This document shows positions 57,617-64,000 of a DNA stretch of 64,000 nt, one piece after another. Both the position numbers and the translations under genes were made by a program. This stretch comes from Streptomyces sp. TP-A0356 (lineage in GTDB: Bacteria > Actinomycetota > Actinomycetes > Streptomycetales > Streptomycetaceae), in NCBI RefSeq assembly GCF_001417775.1, contig NZ_BBZJ01000021.1, positions 1 through 64,000 on the forward strand. The letters run 5' to 3'. The notes below the pieces were generated by a model. That model did not search any database and was not told where the DNA came from. It was given only the letters and a program-made list of their open reading frames with translations. The first letter of the stretch is position 1. Every line of letters starts with the position of its first letter.

Positions 57617-58390
57617 GTGACCGGAGTGTCCACGCTCGTCGCCGCCGCCGACCCGGGCCAGTCGGCCCTGCCCGGTGCGCTGCTGCTCGCCCTGCCGGTC
57701 GCCGTCCTCGGCGGGCTCGTCTCCTTCTTCTCGCCGTGCGTCCTGCCGCTCGTCCCCGGCTACCTCTCCTACGTCACCGGGGTCGCCGGTACCGATCTGG
57801 CCGAGGCCCGAAGGGGCCGGATGGCCGCGGGTGCCTCGCTGTTCGTGCTCGGCTTCACCGCCGTGTACGTCTCCGGCGGAGCGATGTTCGGGTTCTTCGG
57901 GTACACCCTGCAGGAGCACAAGGGAACCCTGAGCAAGGTGCTCGGCGTGTTCATGATCCTGCTGGGCGTCTTCTTCATGGGCCTGATGCCCTGGCTGACC
58001 CAGCGTGAGTTCCGCTTCCACAGGCGGCCCGCCACCGGCCTGGTGGGCGCGCCCGTCCTCGGCGCCCTGTTCGGGATCGGCTGGACCCCGTGCATCGGCC
58101 CGACCCTCGCCTCCGTACTGGCGCTCTCCTCCGACCAGGCGAACGCCGGACGCGGTGCCCTCCTGACGGTCGCCTACTGCCTCGGCCTCGGCGTGCCGTT
58201 CGTGCTCGCCGCGGTCGCCTTCCGCAAGGCCCTCGGGGCCTTCGGATGGGTCAAGCGCCACTATGTCTGGGTGATGCGTATCGGCGGCACGATGATGATC
58301 GTGACCGGTCTGCTGCTGCTGACCGGCGTCTGGGACGGCATCGTGCAGCAGATGCAGAGCTGGTCCGGCGGCTTCACGGTGGGGATCTGA
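57617..58390 (+). CDS. ccdA: CcdA/DsbD-family transmembrane electron carrier
   Basis: A 257-residue membrane protein that passes reducing equivalents from cytosolic thioredoxin to ResA. The two redox cysteines are in FFSPCVLPLVPGY and GIGWTPCIGPTL, the hallmark pair of CcdA. Six transmembrane segments are visible (ALLLALPVAVLGGLVSFFSP, AGASLFVLGFTAVYVSGGA, LGVFMILLGVFFMGLM and three more). GTG 57617 is used, one nt after the resA stop. resB follows after 3 nt. Confidence 0.95.
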   Translation: MTGVSTLVAAADPGQSALPGALLLALPVAVLGGLVSFFSPCVLPLVPGYLSYVTGVAGTDLAEARRGRMAAGASLFVLGFTAVYVSGGAMFGFFGYTLQEHKGTLSKVLGVFMILLGVFFMGLMPWLTQREFRFHRRPATGLVGAPVLGALFGIGWTPCIGPTLASVLALSSDQANAGRGALLTVAYCLGLGVPFVLAAVAFRKALGAFGWVKRHYVWVMRIGGTMMIVTGLLLLTGVWDGIVQQMQSWSGGFTVGI

Positions 58391-58393
58391 TCC

Positions 58394-60304
58394 ATGAGCG
58401 ACACACGGAGCACCGACGTGCACGGCGACGAGACCACCGAGAACCTCGCTCGGGGCACCGAGTCCGGCACCGACCCCGGCATTGCGCCCCGCACCGAGTC
58501 CGGCACCGACCCCGGCATCGCGCCCCGCACCGAGCCCGACGACCCCGACCAGGGCATCGAACCCGACCTCGGCGAGGCCGGCTCCCAACTGTCCACCGCC
58601 CCCGTCGAGACGGCCATGCCCGGCTCCTTCGGCGGCTCCCGCGCGCCCGGCGCCAAGGGCTGGATCATCTGGACCGCACGTGAGGTCATCGGCTGGGCCC
58701 GCTGGTTCTGGCGGCAGCTGACCTCCATGCGCGTAGCGCTGATCCTGCTGTTCCTGCTGTCGCTCGGCGCGATCCCCGGCTCGCTGATCCCGCAGTCCGG
58801 CAGCGACGCGATGAAGGTGCAGGACTTCCGGGACGCGCACCGGACGCTCGCCCCGATCTACGACAAGCTCGGACTGTTCCACGTGTACAGCTCGGTGTGG
58901 TTCTCGGCGATCTACATCCTGCTGTTCGTCTCACTCATCGGCTGTATCGTGCCGCGCACCTGGCAGTTCGTGGGCCAGCTCAGGAGCCGTCCGCCGGCCG
59001 CGCCCAAGCGGCTGACCCGGCTGCCCGCCTACGCGACCTGGCGCACCGACGCCGACCCCGAGCAGGTCCGCGAGGCCGCGCTGAAGGTCCTCGAGCAGCG
59101 CCGTTTCCGTGCGCACCGGGCCGGGGACGCCGTCGCCGCGGAGAAGGGCTATCTGCGCGAGGCCGGCAACCTGGCCTTCCACATCGCGCTGATCGTGCTG
59201 CTGGTCGCCTTCGCCTGGGGCCAGCTCTACAAGTCCGAGGGCAACAAGCTGGTCGTCGAGGGAGACGGCTTCTCCAACACCCTCATCTCCTACGACGACT
59301 TCAAGTCCGGCAGCCTCTTCAGCGCCGACGACCTGGTGCCGTTCAGCTTCGACCTGAAGAAGTTCACCGGCACGTACGAGCGCACCGGTCCCAACAAGGG
59401 CACCCCGCGCAGGTACCAGGCGGACATCACCTACAGCGAGGGCGCCTACGGCAAGGAGAGGAAGACCACCGTCAAGGTCAACCAGCCCTTGCACATCGGC
59501 GACGCCAAGGTCTACCTGGTCAGCCACGGGTACGCGCCCGTCGTCACCGTCCGCGACGGCAAGGGCGACGTCGTCTTCCACGCCGCCGTGCCGCTGCTGC
59601 CCATCGACCCCAATGTGACCTCGCAGGGCTCGATCAAGGTGATGGACGGCTACCGCAACGCCCAGGGGCTGCACGATCAGCTCGGCTTCGCCGCGTTCTT
59701 CGTGCCGACGTTCGCGGGTGCCGGCAAGGGCACGATGTTCTCCCAGTTCCCGGCGCTCGACTACCCGGTGCTCGCGGTGTCCGCGTACCACGGGGACCTC
59801 GGCGTCAACGCGGGCATCCCGCAGAACGTGTACCAGCTGGACACCAAGGACCCGAACCTCAAGCCGTTCAAGGACGCCCAGGGCAACATCCTCAAGGCCC
59901 GCCTGCTGCCCGGTGAGACCATGCAGCTGCCGGGCGGCAACGGCTCGATCACCTTCGAGAAGGACATCAAGGAGTGGGCCGGGTTCCAGGTCGTGCAGCA
60001 GCCCGGCAGCGGCTGGGCGCTCGGCGGCGCGCTCGCCGCGATCTTCGGTCTGGCCGGTTCCCTGTTCATCCAGCGCCGCCGCGTCTGGGTGCGCGCGACG
60101 ACCGGCGCCGACGGCGTGACCGTCGTCGAGATGGCGGGCCTCGGCCGGAGCGAGTCCGCGAAGCTGCCCGAGGAACTCGGCGACCTGGCCGCGCTCGTCC
60201 ATGACCGGGCACCCACGAAGACCGACGATCCAGACGCCGACCCCGATCAGGAGCCGGGCGCCACAACCCCCGTACCTGCCGCCGAAGGGGCTCAGAAGAA
60301 GTGA
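58394..60304 (+). CDS. resB: Cytochrome c biogenesis protein ResB
   Basis: A 636-residue membrane protein forming the System II haem-delivery/ligation complex with CcsB. Transmembrane segments are near LILLFLLSLGAIPGSLIPQS, YSSVWFSAIYILLFVSLIGC, LAFHIALIVLLVAFAWGQ and GWALGGALAAIFGLAGSLFI. A large extracytoplasmic domain of about 240 residues lies between the last two. The N-terminal about 90 residues are acidic and include two copies of TESGTDPGIAPR from a 36-bp DNA duplication. The stop overlaps the GTG of ccsB. Confidence 0.94.
   Translation: MSDTRSTDVHGDETTENLARGTESGTDPGIAPRTESGTDPGIAPRTEPDDPDQGIEPDLGEAGSQLSTAPVETAMPGSFGGSRAPGAKGWIIWTAREVIGWARWFWRQLTSMRVALILLFLLSLGAIPGSLIPQSGSDAMKVQDFRDAHRTLAPIYDKLGLFHVYSSVWFSAIYILLFVSLIGCIVPRTWQFVGQLRSRPPAAPKRLTRLPAYATWRTDADPEQVREAALKVLEQRRFRAHRAGDAVAAEKGYLREAGNLAFHIALIVLLVAFAWGQLYKSEGNKLVVEGDGFSNTLISYDDFKSGSLFSADDLVPFSFDLKKFTGTYERTGPNKGTPRRYQADITYSEGAYGKERKTTVKVNQPLHIGDAKVYLVSHGYAPVVTVRDGKGDVVFHAAVPLLPIDPNVTSQGSIKVMDGYRNAQGLHDQLGFAAFFVPTFAGAGKGTMFSQFPALDYPVLAVSAYHGDLGVNAGIPQNVYQLDTKDPNLKPFKDAQGNILKARLLPGETMQLPGGNGSITFEKDIKEWAGFQVVQQPGSGWALGGALAAIFGLAGSLFIQRRRVWVRATTGADGVTVVEMAGLGRSESAKLPEELGDLAALVHDRAPTKTDDPDADPDQEPGATTPVPAAEGAQKK
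58457..58528. repeat. 36-bp in-frame duplication at the resB 5' end
   Basis: Two 36-bp units (58457-58492 and 58493-58528) are identical except for one synonymous ATT/ATC difference, followed by the first codons of a third. Confidence 0.9.
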
Positions 60305-61383
60305 CCCTCGCCACCGCCACCAACGAACATCTCGCGAGCATCAGCAATACGCTGATCTACTCCGCGATGGCCGTCTACACCCTGGCCTTCTTCGCGTACA
60401 TCGCCGAATGGATCTTCGGCAGCCGCAGCAAGGTCGCCCGCACGGCCCACGCGCTCACCGCCGGCACCACGCAGGAGGCACCGGCACCCGCCGTCACGGT
60501 CAAGAACGCCGGCGGCACCGCCGTGCTGGAGCGGCCGAAGGTCGTCACCCGCAACGCGTCCGGTGCCCGTGACGTGCCCGACGGTCCCGGCGCCCACGGC
60601 GGCGACGAGCAGGGTGACCTCTACGGCCGGATCGCCGTGTCGCTCACCGTGCTGTCCTTCCTCATCGAGTTCGCGGGCGTGCTCGCCCGTGCCCTGTCGG
60701 TGCAGCGGGCGCCGTGGGGCAACATGTACGAGTTCAGCATCACCTTCTCCACGGTCGCGGTCGGTGTGTACCTCGTGCTGCTCGCGCTGAGGAAGAACGT
60801 CCGCTGGCTCGGCCTGCCGCTGATCACCACGGTCCTCCTCTTCCTCGGCCTCGCCGTCACCGTCCTGTACACGGCCAGCGACCAGCTCGTCCCCGCCCTG
60901 CACTCGTACTGGCTGTACATCCACGTCTCCACCGCCATCATGTGCGGCGCGGTCTTCTACGTCGGCGCGGTCGGCACGGTCCTCTACCTCTTCAAGGACT
61001 CCTACGAGAACAAGCTCCAGAGCGGCGGCACGCCCGGCCGGTTCGCCACCTCCGTCCTGGAGCGGCTGCCCGCCGCGGCGTCGCTGGACAAGTTCTCCTA
61101 CCGCGTGAACGCCGCGTTCTTCCCGCTGTGGACGTTCACGATCATCGCGGGCGCCATCTGGGCCGGTGACGCGTGGGGCCGCTACTGGGGCTGGGACCCC
61201 AAGGAGACGTGGTCGTTCATCACCTGGGTCGCCTACGCCTGCTACCTGCACGCTCGCGCCACGGCCGGCTGGAAGGGCCGCAAGGCCGCGTACATCGCGC
61301 TCATCGCCTTCGCCTGCTGGCTGTTCAACTTCTACGGCGTCAACATCTTCATCTCCGGCAAGCACTCGTACGCGGGCGTGTAG
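60301..61383 (+). CDS. ccsB: Cytochrome c biogenesis protein CcsB (CcsA/ResC type)
   Basis: A 360-residue polytopic haem-handling protein. The tryptophan-rich motif WGRYWGWDPKETWSFITWVA is the WWD haem-binding domain of the CcmC/CcsA superfamily. Conserved histidines lie in LHSYWLYIHVSTAI and near the C-terminus in LHARATAG. About eight transmembrane helices are visible, the first near NTLIYSAMAVYTLAFFAYIA, followed by a polar loop of about 60 residues. It forms the haem-attachment complex with ResB. GTG 60301 overlaps the resB stop (GTGA). Confidence 0.95.
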   Translation: MTLATATNEHLASISNTLIYSAMAVYTLAFFAYIAEWIFGSRSKVARTAHALTAGTTQEAPAPAVTVKNAGGTAVLERPKVVTRNASGARDVPDGPGAHGGDEQGDLYGRIAVSLTVLSFLIEFAGVLARALSVQRAPWGNMYEFSITFSTVAVGVYLVLLALRKNVRWLGLPLITTVLLFLGLAVTVLYTASDQLVPALHSYWLYIHVSTAIMCGAVFYVGAVGTVLYLFKDSYENKLQSGGTPGRFATSVLERLPAAASLDKFSYRVNAAFFPLWTFTIIAGAIWAGDAWGRYWGWDPKETWSFITWVAYACYLHARATAGWKGRKAAYIALIAFACWLFNFYGVNIFISGKHSYAGV

Positions 61384-61431
61384 CTTCCCGCAACACGTGC
61401 GGAACCCCTGTCCCGGGGCGAGGCTGGTGTC

Positions 61432-61842
61432 ATGACCGATCCCATCGAAGAGGGCACCGCGGAGCACCGGGGGGACACGCACGTACGGCACTATCTGCTG
61501 CACCTGCCCCGGCCCGTGGAGGAGGTCTGGCCCGCTCTGGCCACCTCGGTGGGCCTGCGGAGGTGGCTGGCCGCCGCCGAGCCCTTCGAACCACGGCTCG
61601 GCGGCGCGGTGGGCCTGCGGCTGCCCGAGGGCACGGCCCGGGGCCGCATCACGGCGTGGGACGTCGAGCGGGTCGCCGAGTACACGGTGGAGGGCCGCGG
61701 CCGCATCCGCTTCCATCTGGAACCCGACCGCCCGCGGGGCACGACGGTGCGGTTCACGCACGAGAGCGGGGAGGACCGGGACCCGGGCTGGCGCGACCGT
61801 TTCGAGCGGCTCTTCGCCTACGTGGAGAGCGGCACCCCCTGA
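61432..61842 (+). CDS. SRPBCC (START-like) family protein
   Basis: A 136-residue single-domain protein with the helix-grip START-like fold of the SRPBCC/AHSA1 group (YLLHLPRPVEEVWPALATSV, GLRRWLAAAEPFEPRLGGAV, TTVRFTHESGE). Such proteins bind hydrophobic ligands or act as co-chaperones; neither can be assigned here. ATG 61432 lies 48 nt after ccsB. It may be read from the same transcript, since no terminator is seen between them. Confidence 0.85.
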   Translation: MTDPIEEGTAEHRGDTHVRHYLLHLPRPVEEVWPALATSVGLRRWLAAAEPFEPRLGGAVGLRLPEGTARGRITAWDVERVAEYTVEGRGRIRFHLEPDRPRGTTVRFTHESGEDRDPGWRDRFERLFAYVESGTP

Positions 61843-61871
61843 CCCCTCACGCCGGGGGGGAGCCACTCACC

Positions 61872-61894
61872 GGCCGGGGGCTTCCCCTCCGGCC
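61872..61894. terminator. Hairpin between convergent SRPBCC and oxygenase genes
   Basis: GGCCGG at 61872-61877 pairs with CCGGCC at 61889-61894, with additional G/C pairing inside. It lies in the 209-bp gap between the two stop codons. Confidence 0.4.
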
Positions 61895-62051
61895 AGGCCG
61901 GCACTCGTCCCCCGTGAGCAGGGTGAACGGGTGATCCATACGGCCTCGCCCGCCCAACTCGTCGCTGAGCGAGCGCAGTTGGGGGGAGCTGCACGCGCAC
62001 CTGGCCCTCGGTACGCCGGGTCCCGGCCGGTGCGCCGGGCGGGCAGGTGGC

Positions 62052-63017
62052 TCAGCCCACCGTGATCGAGTCCAGCTTCTCGCGCAGATACACATGCGAG
62101 TCCACCGGCTCGTACGCCACCCGTCCCACCGGAGCCGGGACCGACGAGACGATCGTCCCGGGGGCGCACTCGCCGAAGTAGACGAGGGACATCAGCTCCT
62201 CGGTGGGGGCGTCGGCCGGTGGCGGCAGGACACGGTGGCGGCCCGAACGCCAGCGGTCGCCCGTCCAGCGGGCCATCAGATCGCCGATGTTGACGGTGAA
62301 CGCCTCCGGGTCGTACGGGGCGTCCTGCCAGCCGCCCTCGTCCGTGTGGATCTGCAGGCCGCCCCTGCCGGCCTGCCGGTCGAGGATGGTGACCGTGCCG
62401 AAGTCGGTGTGCGGGCCGATGCGGAACTGGCCCGGCTCCGGCTCGCCGACGACCTCCGTGCCCGGATACCAGTTGATGTTGAAGCCGTAGGTGGGGTGGT
62501 CCATGTGGCGGGTGAAGAAGTCCGGTCGCAGGCCCAGGGCCTCGCCGAGCAGCGACAGCAGGCGGTGTGCCAGCTCCGCCATCCGCTCCAGGTACTCCTC
62601 GCACAGCGCCCGCAGCTCCGGCACCTCCTCGGGCCAGACGTTCGGCGCGTACCACTCCGCGTTGACCCGCGGGTCCTCGAACGGCTCCTGGGTGGCGAAG
62701 GTCAGTGACTCCTTGAGGTCGGGCGGGGTCCGGGTCCCCTCGGCGTAGCCGTTGGCCTCGGCGCCGGGGCCCAGCCAGCCGCGTCCGCCGACCCTGGCGG
62801 CGTACTTCTCCTTGGCCTCGGCGGGCAGGGTGAAGAAGGCGCGCGCGGCCTGCCGGATCCGGGTGCGCAGGGACGGGTCCACGCCATGGCCGGTGACCAG
62901 CAGGAATCCGGCGGTCTTGAGGGCCTCGTCCACGGCGCGGGCGAGGGTGGCGCGGGTGTCCGGGTCGCCCTCCAGCCACGGCCGCAGATCGATGGTGGGG
63001 ATGCGGGGCTCAGTCAC
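62052..63017 (-). CDS. 2-oxoglutarate/Fe(II)-dependent oxygenase (isopenicillin N synthase family)
   Basis: A 321-residue non-haem iron oxygenase. The N-terminal DIOX_N region is PTIDLRPWLEGDPDTRATLA, GFLLVTGHGVDP. The iron triad is His/Asp in IGPHTDFGTVTIL and His in WRSGRHRVL. A downstream Arg should bind 2-oxoglutarate, though in this family's RxS position I cannot fix the residue with certainty. It overlaps the deaminase gene by 8 nt, so the two are translationally coupled, suggesting a shared purine or pyrimidine catabolic role. Substrate unknown; it is unlikely to be a penicillin enzyme here. Confidence 0.9.
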   Translation of the reverse strand: MTEPRIPTIDLRPWLEGDPDTRATLARAVDEALKTAGFLLVTGHGVDPSLRTRIRQAARAFFTLPAEAKEKYAARVGGRGWLGPGAEANGYAEGTRTPPDLKESLTFATQEPFEDPRVNAEWYAPNVWPEEVPELRALCEEYLERMAELAHRLLSLLGEALGLRPDFFTRHMDHPTYGFNINWYPGTEVVGEPEPGQFRIGPHTDFGTVTILDRQAGRGGLQIHTDEGGWQDAPYDPEAFTVNIGDLMARWTGDRWRSGRHRVLPPPADAPTEELMSLVYFGECAPGTIVSSVPAPVGRVAYEPVDSHVYLREKLDSITVG

Positions 63018-63462
63018 TGCCGATGTCCTCGTTCCACAGAGCCGGGTTGTCCTCGATGAAGTCGCGCATCAGCGCCGTGCACTCGGGGTCGTCCAGGAGG
63101 ACCACCTCCACACCGTGTTCCGCGAGCCATTCGTGGCCGCCGTGGAAGGTGGTCGCCTCACCGACGACCACCCGGGAGATGCCGAACTGGCGGACCAGGC
63201 CGCTGCAGTACCAGCACGGCGAGAGGGTGGTCACCATCGTCGTACCCCGGTAGGAGCGCAGACGGCCCGCCGCGCGGAAGGCGGACGTCTCCGCGTGCAT
63301 CGAGGGGTCGTCGTCCTGGACGCGGCGGTTGCGGCCGCGGCCGAGGAGGTTGCCGTCCGCGCCGTAGAGCGCGGCGCCGATGGGGATGCCGCCCTCGGCG
63401 AGGCCGGCGCGGGCCTCCGCCACGGCCGTGGCGAGCCACTGGTGTGCCTGTGCCTGATCCAT
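63010..63462 (-). CDS. Nucleoside deaminase (cytosine/guanine deaminase family)
   Basis: A 150-residue zinc-dependent deaminase. The zinc and catalytic residues are in DPSMHAETSAFRAAG (HAE) and TTLSPCWYCSGLVRQFG (PCxxC). Fold and length fit the CDA superfamily branch that includes fungal-type cytosine deaminase and guanine deaminase; FHGGHEWLAEHGVEV and the C-terminal DFIEDNPALWNEDIG resemble yeast-type cytosine deaminases. ATG 63462 (MDQAQAHQW) is chosen. It overlaps the oxygenase gene downstream. Confidence 0.92.
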   Translation of the reverse strand: MDQAQAHQWLATAVAEARAGLAEGGIPIGAALYGADGNLLGRGRNRRVQDDDPSMHAETSAFRAAGRLRSYRGTTMVTTLSPCWYCSGLVRQFGISRVVVGEATTFHGGHEWLAEHGVEVVLLDDPECTALMRDFIEDNPALWNEDIGSD

Positions 63463-63654
63463 GCCCTCACTCTCCCCGCCGCGACCTCGGTGGCAACGTG
63501 CGAACCCCCGGTGAGGGCACGGTCTCACCGGGGGAAGGCGGTCAGGTTCCATCGACCGAGCAGTCGACGGAATCGGCGGGACCGATGGCCCCATCGGCAG
63601 GACGCCCCACCGGCGCGTGGACCGGCCGCGACAGTCGCTCGTAGCGTCTTGGAC

Positions 63655-64000
63655 ATGACCCCCGAGAACAAGGGCACGGCCCAGCTGACGACCGCGATGG
63701 TGCTCTCCGGCACCCTCGGTGTCTTCGTCATCCAGTCGGGTGCCTCGCCCTTCAACGTCGTCTTCTTCCGCGTCCTGTTCGGCGCCCTCGCCCTCGGCTC
63801 CTACGTCGTCGCCCGCGGCTGGCTGCGCGGCCACGGCTTCACCCCGCGCACCCTGGGGCTGGCCGTCCTGGGCGGCGTCTTCATCGTCTTCAACTGGGTC
63901 CTGCTCTTCCAGGCCTACGGGAACACGTCGATCTCCGTCGCGACGGTCGTGTACCACACGCAGCCCTTCTACGTGGTGCTGCTGGGCGCCCTGCTCTTCC
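63655..64000 (+). CDS. EamA/DMT family transporter, 5' part (continues past the window)
   Basis: The first 115 residues of a drug/metabolite transporter superfamily protein, cut by the window edge. Hydrophobic segments already seen are TTAMVLSGTLGVFVIQSGAS, FNVVFFRVLFGALALGSYVV, TLGLAVLGGVFIVFNWVLLF and VATVVYHTQPFYVVLLGALL. The SP/R pattern (GASPFNVVFFR) is the EamA signature. ATG 63655 gives a short polar N-terminus (MTPENKGTAQL). It is divergent from the deaminase gene across 192 bp. Confidence 0.88.
   Translation, partial: MTPENKGTAQLTTAMVLSGTLGVFVIQSGASPFNVVFFRVLFGALALGSYVVARGWLRGHGFTPRTLGLAVLGGVFIVFNWVLLFQAYGNTSISVATVVYHTQPFYVVLLGALLF

Noticed and set aside
61843..62051. Short minus-strand ORF (MDHPFTLLTGDECRPG type)
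   Set aside because: No ribosome-binding site or homologue that I recognise; the frame also reads through the hairpin at 61872-61894.
62052..63017. Beta-lactam biosynthesis gene
   Set aside because: IPNS-family membership is common among unrelated 2OG oxygenases and no ACV synthetase or other cluster gene is nearby.

Overview
The window is chromosomal DNA from a high-GC actinomycete, almost certainly a Streptomyces. Codon third positions are overwhelmingly G or C, GTG and TTG starts are common, and the gene content is diagnostic: bldN with its anti-sigma gene rsbN, a BldC-like bdtA, rex fused transcriptionally to hemACD, XRE/DUF397 pairs and class I LysRS. No rRNA or tRNA gene, CRISPR array, insertion sequence or prophage was recognised. 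All gene calls come from reading the sequence and recalled family knowledge; no database search was run.

Layout. 0-6 kb: HAD phosphatase, VC0807-type membrane protein, MFS transporter, acuC deacetylase, a GntR-TetR hybrid repressor facing an alpha/beta hydrolase. 6-13 kb: a developmental block with bdtA, ribosomal mini-protein bS22, an SDR plus acyltransferase pair, then (minus strand) bldN and rsbN, the latter preceded by a SigmaBldN-like promoter. 13-21 kb: HAD-IB phosphatase, glutaredoxin, and the redox-controlled rex-hemA-hemC-hemD operon with a Rex operator, followed by hemB. 21-27 kb: an accessory stretch with a decayed lipoprotein copy, a kinase-like protein, an XRE-DUF397-DUF4253 row facing an RsbW-like ATPase across a symmetric operator, a DUF4232 lipoprotein and a membrane-anchored XRE protein. 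27-31 kb: divergent argS and lysS. 31-38 kb: DUF2637 membrane protein, two DUF3558-like lipoproteins, rtcB, an SDR, a YnfA protein and a small secreted protein. 38-42 kb: MarR and AraC regulators beside a two-gene operon of a luciferase-like monooxygenase and FMN reductase, both carrying repeat-encoded low-complexity tails or inserts. 42-49 kb: MprAB-like two-component system, APC permease, M20 peptidase, secreted protein. 49-52 kb: a decaying accessory patch (NUDIX, YdcF cut by an in-frame stop, WbqC pseudogene, flavoprotein). 52-61.4 kb: a proline-rich repeat protein, then hemL, a histidine phosphatase, a Tat-type polysaccharide deacetylase lipoprotein and the System II cytochrome c biogenesis set (resA, ccdA, resB, ccsB). 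61.4-64 kb: SRPBCC protein, 2OG-Fe oxygenase, nucleoside deaminase and the start of a DMT-family transporter.

How it fits together. Tetrapyrrole synthesis from glutamyl-tRNA to uroporphyrinogen III (hemA, hemL, hemB, hemC, hemD) and the cytochrome c assembly machinery that uses haem lie in the same window, with Rex linking the first block to the NADH/NAD+ state. The bldN-rsbN-bdtA block belongs to the aerial-development cascade. The most unusual features are a collagen-like Gly-X-Y tail on a flavin monooxygenase, and a wider pattern of in-frame minisatellite expansion in at least five genes here. The clearest sign of recent decay is the 49-51 kb patch. I did not find a clearly new defence or biosynthetic system.
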